The notes beneath the pieces are model-generated. The model saw nothing but the letters and a program-made list of their open reading frames with translations. It was not told the DNA's origin and made no database searches. Positions 25,084 through 33,326 of a stretch of 64,000 nucleotides of DNA are shown in pieces. The position numbers were made by a program, and so were the translations under genes. The DNA comes from JAXMEQ01 sp046348225 (GTDB lineage: Bacteria > Pseudomonadota > Gammaproteobacteria > Burkholderiales > Burkholderiaceae_C): contig JAXMEQ010000004.1 of assembly GCA_046348225.1 (NCBI GenBank), forward strand, positions 124,001 to 188,000, given 5' to 3'. The number at the start of each line of letters is the position of its first letter. The stretch's first letter is position 1.

Positions 25084-25157
25084 AACACCGCGGAACCGGC
25101 TTCGCCGGACCGCTGGTGTTGCCCCCTGGGCGGAGGCGCCGCTGGCGCTTCGGGGGG
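25084..25157. repeat. Dispersed GC-rich palindromic repeat between mnmE and yidC
   Basis: Two adjacent stem-loops: AACACC...GGTGTT enclosing GCGG/CCGC and CCGGC/GCCGG (25084-25120), then CCCCC...GGGGG enclosing GGCGCC-type arms (25122-25157). I associate this pair with intergenic gaps of Comamonadaceae. It could terminate or process the yidC transcript before mnmE. Confidence 0.6.
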
Positions 25158-26855
25158 TTAGCTGAACTTCGGCAGGTTGAACTGCGGCGGCACGCCCATG
25201 CGCGTGTTGATGACCCACTGCTGGGCGATCGACAGCACGTTGTTGGTGATCCAGTACAGCACCAGGCCCGACGGGAAGAAGAAGAACATGATGCTGAAGG
25301 CCAGCGGCATGAACCACATTAGCTTGGCCTGCAACGGGTCCGGCGGGGCCGGGTTCAGGGCCGTCTGCAGCAGCGTGGTGAGGGTCATCACGATCGGCAG
25401 CACGAAATACGGGTCGGGTGCCGACAGGTCATGGATCCACGCCACCCAGGGGGCGTTGCGCATCTCCACGCTGGACAGCAGCACCCAGTACAGCGCAATG
25501 AACACCGGGATCTGGATCATGATCGGGAAGCAGCCGCCCATGGGGTTGACCTTTTCCTCGCGGTAGATGCGCATCATCTCCTGCTGCATCTGCTGCGGGT
25601 TGTCCTTGAGGCGCTCGCGCATGTCCATGATGCGCGGGTTGATTGCCTTCATCTTGGCCATGCTGGCGTAGGCCTTGGCGTTCAGCCAGTAGAAGGCGAT
25701 CTTCAGCAGCACGACCAGGCCCACGATGGCCCAGCCCCAGTTGCCGACGAGGCTGTGCACCTTCTCCAGCAGCCAGTACAGCGGCTTGGCCAGGATGGTG
25801 AGCCAGCCATAGTCCTTGACGAGTTCAAGGCCGGGGGCGAGCTTTTCAAGCTTCTTTTCTTCCTGCGGGCCGGCGAACAGCGTGGCGTCCACCGCCTTGC
25901 TGGCGCCGGGGGCAATGCTGTCCAGCGGCGTGATCATGCCGGTGGAGTAGAGGTTGTTGTCGACCTTGCGCATGAACAGGTCGCGCTTGAGTCCGTCGGG
26001 CAGGATCCAGGCGCTGGCAAAGTAGTGCTGCACCATGGCCACATAGCCGTTGGTGGACGACTTCTCCCACTCGGCCTTGTTCTTCTCGATGTCGCTGAAC
26101 TCCACCTTCTGGAACTTCTTGGCCTCGGTGTAGGCCGCCGGGCCGGTGAACGTGGAATAGAACGACGACTCGCCCGCGGGCTTGTTGCCGTCGCGCACCA
26201 GCTGCAGGTACAGCTGCGGCGAGACCGGGGCGGTGCCGGTGTTCAGCACTTCGTGCCGGACGGCCATGTCGTAGGCGCCGCGCTTGATGGTGTAGGTCTT
26301 GACCAGCTTCACGCCACCCAGGTCGGGCGACTCGAACTTCACCACCAGTTCATTGGCGCCATCCTTGAGCGTGCGTTCGCCGCTGAAGGCCATGGCCGTC
26401 TTGTGCGTCGGGAAGCTGCCGCCAATCAGGCCCGTCTGGGCCACATAGACGCGGGCGGGGCTGTCGTCCAGCAACACAAAGGTGGCGGACTTGTCGTTCA
26501 GGTCAGCGTGCTTGAGGAATTCGGTCCGTACCAGCGAGCCGCCTTCGGTGTCAAACACCAGGCGGAGCAGATCGGTGGTGACGGTGATGCGCTCGCGTGG
26601 CGTGGCGGGTGCGGCGGCCGTGCCCGCCGGCGTGACGGCGCCGGGCAGCGTCGCAGGGGCGCTGGTGGCCGGCACTGCGGCGCTGGTGACCGGCACGCTG
26701 GCCGATGCCGGCGCCGAGGCGGCTGGCGCCTGGACCTTGGGTGTGGTCGGGAAGAACGTGGCCTGGTGACCGTTATGGAGCTGCCACTTGTCCCACAGCA
26801 GCACCATGGAAAAGCCAAAGATCACCCACAGGATGGTGCGACGGATGTCGTTCAT
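25158..26855 (-). CDS. yidC: Membrane protein insertase YidC
   Basis: A 565-residue insertase. An N-terminal segment (residues ~8-22), a Pro/Ala linker, a periplasmic domain (~95-340), and the conserved C-terminal five-segment core with KMKAINPRIMDMRERLKD near residue 400 and FPIMIQIPVFIALYWVL near 440. It inserts and folds inner-membrane proteins with or without SecYEG. It overlaps the yidD stop as ATGA. Confidence 0.97.
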   Translation of the reverse strand: MNDIRRTILWVIFGFSMVLLWDKWQLHNGHQATFFPTTPKVQAPAASAPASASVPVTSAAVPATSAPATLPGAVTPAGTAAAPATPRERITVTTDLLRLVFDTEGGSLVRTEFLKHADLNDKSATFVLLDDSPARVYVAQTGLIGGSFPTHKTAMAFSGERTLKDGANELVVKFESPDLGGVKLVKTYTIKRGAYDMAVRHEVLNTGTAPVSPQLYLQLVRDGNKPAGESSFYSTFTGPAAYTEAKKFQKVEFSDIEKNKAEWEKSSTNGYVAMVQHYFASAWILPDGLKRDLFMRKVDNNLYSTGMITPLDSIAPGASKAVDATLFAGPQEEKKLEKLAPGLELVKDYGWLTILAKPLYWLLEKVHSLVGNWGWAIVGLVVLLKIAFYWLNAKAYASMAKMKAINPRIMDMRERLKDNPQQMQQEMMRIYREEKVNPMGGCFPIMIQIPVFIALYWVLLSSVEMRNAPWVAWIHDLSAPDPYFVLPIVMTLTTLLQTALNPAPPDPLQAKLMWFMPLAFSIMFFFFPSGLVLYWITNNVLSIAQQWVINTRMGVPPQFNLPKFS

Positions 26856-27124
26856 GAAGACTTCTTTTGTGAAAAAGGTGAGAGCAGGTGGGTGAACAAT
26901 CGGGGCTTTTCAAGCAGCACCGGGTCGTGCCCGCCGTTGCACCAAGGGTTGCAGCGCACGAGACGCGCCAACGTGAGGTAAGTACCCGCTGCCGCGCCAT
27001 GCTTTTCCAGCGCCTGCAGTGAATAGGCCGAACAGGTGGGCTCAAAGCGGCACGACGAGCCCAGCCAGGGGCTCAGCAGCAGGCGATAGCCCTTGACCAG
27101 GCCGATCAGCGCAGCGCGGATCAT
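26852..27124 (-). CDS. yidD: Membrane protein insertion efficiency factor YidD
   Basis: A 90-residue protein with the family core WLGSSCRFEPTCSAYSLQALEKHG and CNPWCNGGHDPV, four cysteines included. It supports YidC-dependent insertion. It overlaps both neighbours (rnpA and yidC) by 4 bp as ATGA, so the three are translationally coupled. Confidence 0.96.
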   Translation of the reverse strand: MIRAALIGLVKGYRLLLSPWLGSSCRFEPTCSAYSLQALEKHGAAAGTYLTLARLVRCNPWCNGGHDPVLLEKPRLFTHLLSPFSQKKSS

Positions 27125-27534
27125 GCGGCCGCCCGTGCAAACAGCTGCTGCAACTCCGCCCGCACCGCCTGCTTGAGCACATCAGACGACGCGCTGATGA
27201 ACTGCTGGCGGTCGAACCCCGCGCGCAGGCGCACCACATGCGCAGCGGCGGGCAACGGGGGGCTGAGGCTGGCGCTCACGTTGTAGATCTGGCGTTTGAT
27301 GGCGTTGCGTGTCACGGCCCGCTTGGCCCAGCGCTTGGGCACGAGTGCCCCGATCCAGGTGTCCTGCACAGCAAACAGGGCCTGCGGTCGTTCGGACCCA
27401 GGCCCTGTGAGGGGGGCAGTTGCCGGTGGCGTGGCGTCGAGTGCCAGACGGTGCAGCACAAAGTGCGCGCTGCGGGAAACCGTGGTGCCCGACATGACGG
27501 CCTGGAACTGCGCGCGAGACTTCAGCCGCTGCAC
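27121..27534 (-). CDS. rnpA: Ribonuclease P protein component
   Basis: A 137-residue basic protein. The RNase P signature appears as KRAVTRNAIKRQIYNV near residue 72, with AHVVRLRAGFD near the C-terminal half. It binds the catalytic RNA to process tRNA 5' ends. It lies 39 bp after rpmH, as in almost all bacteria, and overlaps yidD. Confidence 0.96.
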   Translation of the reverse strand: MQRLKSRAQFQAVMSGTTVSRSAHFVLHRLALDATPPATAPLTGPGSERPQALFAVQDTWIGALVPKRWAKRAVTRNAIKRQIYNVSASLSPPLPAAAHVVRLRAGFDRQQFISASSDVLKQAVRAELQQLFARAAA

Positions 27535-27573
27535 GTCAGTGCCATGCCGGGGCTGGGGTGACGGCGCAGTGCG

Positions 27574-27708
27574 TCAGACGGCCAGGCGCTTGCGGCCCTT
27601 GGCGCGACGTGCGTTGATCACGGCACGGCCGCCACGGGTCTTCATGCGAACCAAGAAGCCGTGGGTGCGCGCGCGGCGCGTCTTGGAGGGTTGGTACGTT
27701 CTTTTCAT
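27574..27708 (-). CDS. rpmH: Ribosomal protein bL34
   Basis: A 44-residue protein reading MKRTYQPSKTRRARTHGFL at the start and ending RAKGRKRLAV. This is the full family length with the conserved Arg/Lys-rich body. It is the first gene of the rpmH-rnpA-yidD-yidC-mnmE string, divergent from dnaA, and a standard landmark of the origin region. Confidence 0.98.
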   Translation of the reverse strand: MKRTYQPSKTRRARTHGFLVRMKTRGGRAVINARRAKGRKRLAV

Positions 27709-27744
27709 GGTCTTGTCCGGTGGTGGTACTCAGGGAAACCCATG

Positions 27745-27773
27745 ATTATCGTCGTTTTTCTTAATGCCGGCAA
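27745..27773 (-). promoter_or_regulatory. Promoter of the rpmH operon
   Basis: On the minus strand TTGCCG, exactly 17 bases, then GATAAT. It is 37 bases upstream of the rpmH start codon. It fits a strong sigma-70 promoter for a ribosomal protein gene. Confidence 0.7.
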
Positions 27774-27828
27774 GGCTTTACCCGGTTTTTGCGCCGTGGT
27801 GCTGGAAGTCTGGCGGCGCGTCGGGCTT

Positions 27829-27888
27829 TTGTGGATAACGCCTTGATAAACTACAATCGACCGGCTTCGACAATGAAAAATATCCACA
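27829..27888 (+). promoter_or_regulatory. dnaA promoter overlapped by DnaA boxes
   Basis: TTGTGG (27829-27834), 17 bases, then TACAAT (27852-27857) predicts the dnaA promoter. A perfect DnaA box, TGTGGATAA (27830-27838), overlaps the -35 box. A second near-perfect box, ATATCCACA (27880-27888), lies 17 bases before the start codon. The arrangement suggests DnaA represses its own gene. Confidence 0.7.
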
Positions 27889-27904
27889 GAGGCGACAGCC
27901 AATA

Positions 27905-29305
27905 ATGAGCGAGGGAATCCCCAGCAGCCTGGCATCCGGGGCGGGCGACAGCCTGTGGCAGGCCTGCATCGACCAGCTGGCCCAGGAGCTGCCCGAACAG
28001 CAGTTCAACACCTGGATCAAACCCCTGGCCGCCCAGGTGGCCGACGACTTTTCCAGGGTCACGATTTTCGTCGCCAACCGCTTCAAGCTCGACTGGATCC
28101 GGGCCCAGTATGCCGGCAAGATCTCGGGCATGCTGGAGAAGATCTACGGTCAGCCCGTGCATCTTGAGTTAGCGCTTGCTCCTCGTGAAACAGCGGCCCG
28201 CCCTTTATCTACCCCCAGCATGGCCGAGATCGGCCCGGCGCCTGAGCCCAGCGACTTGGGCGAAGACCCGAACCCCGCCGGCTTCAAGAACCGGCTCAAT
28301 ACCGCCCTGACGTTCGACACCCTAGTGGAAGGCACGGCCAACCGCATGGCGCGGGCGGCGGCCATGCATGTGGCCGGCACACCGGGGCAGCTGTACAACC
28401 CGCTGTTCATCTACGGCGGGGTCGGCCTTGGCAAGACGCACCTGGTGCACGCCGTGGGCAACAAGCTGCTGGCCGACCGGCCCAACGCCAAAGTTCTCTA
28501 CATCCATGCGGAACAATTTGTTTCAGATGTGGTTAAGGCCTACCAGCGCAAAACCTTTGACGAGTTCAAGGAGCGCTACCACTCGCTCGATCTGCTGCTG
28601 ATCGACGATGTGCAGTTCTTCGCCAACAAGGACCGCACGCAGGAAGAATTCTTCAACGCGTTCGAGGCGCTGCTGGCCAAAAAGAGCCACATCGTCATGA
28701 CGTCGGACACTTACCCCAAGGGCCTGGCCGACATCCACGAGCGGCTGATCTCCCGCTTTGACTCGGGCCTGACAGTGGCTATCGAGCCGCCCGAGCTGGA
28801 AATGCGCGTGGCCATCCTGATCAACAAGGCCCGCGCCGAAAGCGCCGAAATGCCCGAAGAAGTGGCCTTCTTTGTGGCCAAGAACGTGCGCTCCAACGTG
28901 CGCGAGCTGGAAGGCGCGCTGCGCAAGATCCTGGCCTACAGCCGCTTCAACCAGAAGGAAATCTCCATCGCGCTGGCGCGCGAGGCGCTGCGCGACTTGC
29001 TGAGCATCCAAAACCGGCAGATCAGCGTGGAGAACATCCAGAAAACCGTGGCCGACTATTACAAGATCAAGGTGGCCGACATGTACAGCAAGAAGCGCCC
29101 GGCCAGCATTGCCCGGCCACGCCAGATTGCCATGTACCTGGCCAAGGAGCTCACCCAGAAGAGCCTGCCCGAGATCGGCGAGCTGTTTGGCGGGCGCGAC
29201 CACACCACCGTGCTGCATGCCGTTCGCAAGATTTCAGGCGAACGCCAGCAGTTGACCGAGCTGAATCAGCAGTTGCATGTGCTGGAACAGACGCTGAAGG
29301 GATAA
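27905..29305 (+). CDS. dnaA: Chromosomal replication initiator protein DnaA
   Basis: A 466-residue initiator. Domain I (1-~85), a linker, the AAA+ domain with Walker A GGVGLGKTHL near residue 178 and Walker B LLIDDVQFF near 236, and the C-terminal DNA-binding helix-turn-helix with GGRDHTTVLHAVRKI near residue 435. It melts oriC when ATP-bound. dnaN follows after a 222-bp gap that carries the origin unwinding elements. Confidence 0.98.
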   Translation: MSEGIPSSLASGAGDSLWQACIDQLAQELPEQQFNTWIKPLAAQVADDFSRVTIFVANRFKLDWIRAQYAGKISGMLEKIYGQPVHLELALAPRETAARPLSTPSMAEIGPAPEPSDLGEDPNPAGFKNRLNTALTFDTLVEGTANRMARAAAMHVAGTPGQLYNPLFIYGGVGLGKTHLVHAVGNKLLADRPNAKVLYIHAEQFVSDVVKAYQRKTFDEFKERYHSLDLLLIDDVQFFANKDRTQEEFFNAFEALLAKKSHIVMTSDTYPKGLADIHERLISRFDSGLTVAIEPPELEMRVAILINKARAESAEMPEEVAFFVAKNVRSNVRELEGALRKILAYSRFNQKEISIALAREALRDLLSIQNRQISVENIQKTVADYYKIKVADMYSKKRPASIARPRQIAMYLAKELTQKSLPEIGELFGGRDHTTVLHAVRKISGERQQLTELNQQLHVLEQTLKG

Positions 29306-29336
29306 CCATGGGGATAGTTCTGGCACAACCGGGCGG

Positions 29337-29517
29337 TTATCCACAGGGCGGGCGGTTGGGCCCAAGTTGTTCATGCCGGCGCGACAGCACCGAAGCAGGG
29401 CTGCGCACAGCGTTCAACAGGCGGCAAGTGCTTGATAAAAAAGGCGAAAATGCGGATATCCACAGCGCCGCGCGCCCCTTATCTACTACTACTAATTTGA
29501 ATTAAAGAATTAAAGAG
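29337..29517. other. oriC unwinding region: DnaA boxes, GC cluster, DnaA-trios
   Basis: A perfect DnaA box TTATCCACA at 29337-29345 and a second, ATATCCACA, at 29456-29464. The second is followed by a GC-only stretch (29465-29478) and then CTACTACTACTA at 29483-29494, four DnaA-trios (3'-GAT-5' on the complementary strand), and an AT-rich run to 29517. DnaA box, GC cluster, trios and AT run is the order described for the bacterial basal unwinding system. Confidence 0.75.
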
Positions 29518-29527
29518 GAGTTCACAG

Positions 29528-30634
29528 ATGATCGTCCTGAAGGCAACACAAGACAAAGTGCTCGGCGTCCTGCAGTCGGTGGCCGGCATTGTGGAGCGCC
29601 GCCACACGCTGCCCATCCTGGCCAATGTGCTGATCCGCAAGACCGGCAGCGCCGTGCAACTGACCACCAGCGACCTGGAGATCCAGATCCGTACCACGGT
29701 CGAGATGGACGGCGACAGCGGCAACTTCACTACGACGGTGGGCGCGCGCAAGCTGATTGACATCCTGCGCACCATGCCGGCCGACCAGACAGTGAGCCTG
29801 GAGTCCAGCGCGAGCAAACTTATCCTGAAGGGCGGCAAGAGCCGCTTCACGCTGCAGACGCTGGCGGCAGAAGACTTCCCGCTGGTGCAGGAAGCCGCGA
29901 GCTTTGGCCCGGTGTTCAGCGTGCCGCAAAAGACGCTGAAGGACCTGCTGAACCAGGTGAGCTTTGCGATGGCGGTGCACGACATCCGCTACTACCTCAA
30001 CGGCATTCTGTTTGTGGCCGAGGGCAAACAACTCAGCCTGGTGGCCACCGACGGCCACCGCCTGGCCTTTGCGTCGGCCACGCTGGATGTGGAAGTGCCG
30101 CGGCAGGAAGTGATCTTGCCGCGCAAGACGGTGCTGGAAATGCAGCGTCTGCTGAGCGACGCCGAAGGCGCGATTGAAATGCAATTTGCGAGCAACCAGG
30201 CCAAGTTCAGCTTTGGCGGCATGGAGTTTGTGACCAAGCTGGTGGAAGGCAAATTCCCCGACTACAACCGCGTCATTCCCAAGAACCACAAGAACATCAT
30301 CACCCTGGGCCGCGCGCCGCTGCTGGCCAGCCTGCAGCGCACCGCCATCCTCACCAGTGAAAAGTTCAAGGGCGTGCGCCTGAACATCGAGCCCGGCACC
30401 TTGCGCGTGGCCAGCAACAACGCCGAGCAGGAAGAAGCCGTGGACGAGCTGGACATCGACTACGGTGGCGACGCGATCGAGATCGGCTTCAACGTCACGT
30501 ACCTGATCGACGCGCTGGCCAACATGAGCCAGGAGATGGTGAAGATCGAGCTGGCCGACTCCAACAGCTCGGCGCTGCTGACCATCCCCGACAACGCGAC
30601 CTTCAAGTACGTGGTGATGCCCATGCGGATTTAA
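29528..30634 (+). CDS. dnaN: DNA polymerase III beta sliding clamp
   Basis: A 368-residue clamp with three repeats. The C-terminal segment YVVMPMRI and the central YLNGILFVAEGKQLSLVATDGHRLA are typical. The dimer encircles DNA and tethers polymerase III. A GAGGAG site lies before ATG 29528. It is followed by gyrB after two hairpins. Confidence 0.98.
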   Translation: MIVLKATQDKVLGVLQSVAGIVERRHTLPILANVLIRKTGSAVQLTTSDLEIQIRTTVEMDGDSGNFTTTVGARKLIDILRTMPADQTVSLESSASKLILKGGKSRFTLQTLAAEDFPLVQEAASFGPVFSVPQKTLKDLLNQVSFAMAVHDIRYYLNGILFVAEGKQLSLVATDGHRLAFASATLDVEVPRQEVILPRKTVLEMQRLLSDAEGAIEMQFASNQAKFSFGGMEFVTKLVEGKFPDYNRVIPKNHKNIITLGRAPLLASLQRTAILTSEKFKGVRLNIEPGTLRVASNNAEQEEAVDELDIDYGGDAIEIGFNVTYLIDALANMSQEMVKIELADSNSSALLTIPDNATFKYVVMPMRI

Positions 30635-30642
30635 GGAAGCAA

Positions 30643-30692
30643 CGCGGCCCCAAGGCCGCGTCCTTGTGCCAACCCGCCACTTTTGGCGGGTT
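30643..30692 (+). terminator. Two hairpins between dnaN and gyrB
   Basis: CGCGGCC-CCAA-GGCCGCG (30643-30660), then AACCCGCC-ACTTTT-GGCGGGTT (30671-30692) with a short T run. The second resembles a weak intrinsic terminator; readthrough into gyrB is likely to remain. Confidence 0.6.
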
Positions 30693-30723
30693 TGGTCCTT
30701 CAAGAGATTGGTAAAAGTGCGAT

Positions 30724-33318
30724 ATGTCTGAAGAAAACAATGTGAACACCGGCGCGGCAGGCGAGGAAAGCTCCAACTTCCAGCCCAAGATTGACACCAA
30801 CCAGGCCGGCGCCAGCGAAGGTTACGGCGAGGGTGCGATCCAGATCCTGGAGGGCCTGGAGGCGGTGCGCAAGCGGCCCGGCATGTACATCGGCGACACG
30901 TCAGACGGCACGGGCCTGCACCACCTGGTGTTTGAGGTGGTGGACAACTCCATCGACGAAGCGCTGGCCGGCCACTGCGACGACATTGTGGTGACCATCC
31001 ATACCGACAACTCCATCAGCGTGGTGGACAACGGCCGCGGCATTCCGACCGGCGTGAAGATGGACGACAAGCACGAGCCCAAGCGCAGTGCGGCCGAGAT
31101 TGCGCTGACCGAGCTGCACGCGGGCGGCAAGTTCAACCAGAACAGCTACAAGGTGTCGGGCGGTCTGCACGGCGTGGGCGTGAGTTGCGTGAACGCGCTG
31201 AGCAAGTGGCTGCGCCTGACGGTGCGGCGCGACGGCAAGGTGCACAGCATTGAATTTGCCCGCGGCTTTGTGCAGAACCGCCTGGTGGAGCAGGTGAACG
31301 GTGTGGACGTGTCGCCCATGAAGGTGGTGGGCGAGACCGAGAAGCGCGGCACCGAGGTGCACTTCTTGCCAGACACCGACATCTTCAAGGAGAACAACGA
31401 CTTCCACTACGAGATCCTGTCCAAGCGGCTGCGCGAGCTGAGCTTTTTGAACAACGGCGTGCGCATCCGCCTGATCGACGAGCGCAGCGGCAAGGAAGAC
31501 GACTTTGCCGGCGCCGGTGGCGTGCAGGGCTTTGTGAACTTCATCAACAAGGGCAAGCAGGTGCTGCACCCCAATGTGTTCCATGCCATTGGCGACCGCC
31601 AGAGCGACCAGGGCACCAACATTGGCGTGGAAGTGGCCATGCAGTGGAACAGCGGCTACAACGAGCAAGTGCTGTGCTTCACCAACAACATCCCGCAGCG
31701 CGACGGCGGCACCCACCTGACCGGCCTGCGCGCCGCCATGACGCGCGTGATCAGCAAGTACATCGAGGCGAACGAGCTGGCCAAGAAGGCCAAGGTGGAA
31801 GTGACCGGCGACGACATGCGCGAAGGCCTGTGCTGCGTGCTGAGCGTGAAGGTGCCCGAGCCCAAGTTTTCAAGCCAGACCAAGGACAAGCTGGTCAGCA
31901 GCGAAGTGCGTGGCCCGGTGGAAGACATTGTGGGCAAGCTGCTGGCCGAGTACCTGGACGAGCGGCCCAATGACGCCAAGATCATCTGCGGGAAGATTGT
32001 GGAAGCCGCCCGCGCCCGCGAGGCCGCGCGCAAGGCCCGCGAGATGACGCGCCGCAAGGGTGTGCTGGACGGCATGGGCCTGCCCGGCAAGCTGGCCGAC
32101 TGCCAGGAAAAAGACCCGGCGATGTGCGAGATCTACATCGTGGAGGGTGACTCCGCCGGGGGCAGCGCCAAGCAGGGCCGCGACCGGAAGTTCCAGGCCA
32201 TCCTGCCACTGCGCGGCAAGATTTTGAACGTGGAAAAAGCCCGCTACGAAAAGCTGCTGACGAGCAATGAAATCCTCACGCTCATCACCGCGCTGGGCAC
32301 CGGCATTGGCAAGGCCACGGGTGTGGGTGGCACGGCAGGTGTGGACGACTTCAACGTGGCCAAGCTGCGCTACCACCGCATCATCATCATGACGGATGCC
32401 GACGTGGACGGCGCGCACATCCGCACGCTGCTGCTGACCTTCTTTTACCGGCAGATGCCCGAGCTGGTGGAGCGCGGGCACATCTACATTGCGCAGCCGC
32501 CGCTGTACAAGGTGAAGGCCGGCAAGGAAGAGCTGTACCTGCAAGGCCCCGCCGAGCTCGACAGCTTCCTGCTGCGCATTGCGCTGAAAGACGCGGCCGT
32601 GCAAACCGGCACAGGCACCACCATCGCCGGCGACACGCTGGCCGAGCTGGCACGCAAGCACCAGGTGGCCGAGGCCGTGATTGCGCGGCTGGGCAACTTC
32701 ATGGACGCGGAAGCGCTGCGCGCCATTGCCGACGGCGTGGTGCTGGACCTGGACACCGTGGCCGGTGCCGAAGCCAGCGCTGTGGCGCTGCAGGCCAAGC
32801 TGCGGGAACTGAACACCACCGGCGCCCCGGCTGAAGTGGCCGGCGAGTTTGACGCGCGGACGGACAAGCCCATCCTGCGCATCAGCCGCCGCCACCACGG
32901 CAACGTGAAGAGCAGCGTGATCACGCAGGACTTTGTGCACGGCGCCGACTATGCCGCGCTGGCCGAGGCGGCCAACACCTTCCGCGGCCTGCTGAGCGAG
33001 GGCGCCAAAGTCTCGCGGGGCGAGGGCGAGAAGATGAAGGAAGAAAAGGTTTCAGACTTCCGCCAGGCCATGAAGTGGCTGATCGGCCAGGCCGAGCACG
33101 CCACCAGCCGCCAGCGCTACAAGGGCCTGGGCGAAATGAACCCCGAGCAGCTGTGGGAAACCACGATGGACCCGACCGTGCGGCGCCTGCTGCGCGTGCA
33201 GATTGAAGACGCCATTGAAGCTGACAAGGTGTTCACCATGCTCATGGGCGACGAGGTGGAGCCGCGCCGGGACTTCATTGAGACGAATGCGCTTAGGGCG
33301 GCGAATATTGACGTTTAA
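30724..33318 (+). CDS. gyrB: DNA gyrase subunit B
   Basis: An 864-residue type II topoisomerase subunit with an extended N-terminus before the GHKL ATPase (EAVRKRPGMYIGD; VVDNSIDEALAGH). The TOPRIM motif is EGDSAGGSAKQGRDRKFQAI near residue 475 and the metal cluster DADVDGAHIRT is near 560. The length is greater than the classical ~800 residues because of a C-terminal insert usual in proteobacteria. A lower-GC foreign-looking gene starts only 8 bp after its stop, with no terminator between them. Confidence 0.98.
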   Translation: MSEENNVNTGAAGEESSNFQPKIDTNQAGASEGYGEGAIQILEGLEAVRKRPGMYIGDTSDGTGLHHLVFEVVDNSIDEALAGHCDDIVVTIHTDNSISVVDNGRGIPTGVKMDDKHEPKRSAAEIALTELHAGGKFNQNSYKVSGGLHGVGVSCVNALSKWLRLTVRRDGKVHSIEFARGFVQNRLVEQVNGVDVSPMKVVGETEKRGTEVHFLPDTDIFKENNDFHYEILSKRLRELSFLNNGVRIRLIDERSGKEDDFAGAGGVQGFVNFINKGKQVLHPNVFHAIGDRQSDQGTNIGVEVAMQWNSGYNEQVLCFTNNIPQRDGGTHLTGLRAAMTRVISKYIEANELAKKAKVEVTGDDMREGLCCVLSVKVPEPKFSSQTKDKLVSSEVRGPVEDIVGKLLAEYLDERPNDAKIICGKIVEAARAREAARKAREMTRRKGVLDGMGLPGKLADCQEKDPAMCEIYIVEGDSAGGSAKQGRDRKFQAILPLRGKILNVEKARYEKLLTSNEILTLITALGTGIGKATGVGGTAGVDDFNVAKLRYHRIIIMTDADVDGAHIRTLLLTFFYRQMPELVERGHIYIAQPPLYKVKAGKEELYLQGPAELDSFLLRIALKDAAVQTGTGTTIAGDTLAELARKHQVAEAVIARLGNFMDAEALRAIADGVVLDLDTVAGAEASAVALQAKLRELNTTGAPAEVAGEFDARTDKPILRISRRHHGNVKSSVITQDFVHGADYAALAEAANTFRGLLSEGAKVSRGEGEKMKEEKVSDFRQAMKWLIGQAEHATSRQRYKGLGEMNPEQLWETTMDPTVRRLLRVQIEDAIEADKVFTMLMGDEVEPRRDFIETNALRAANIDV

Positions 33319-33326
33319 ATTGAGAA

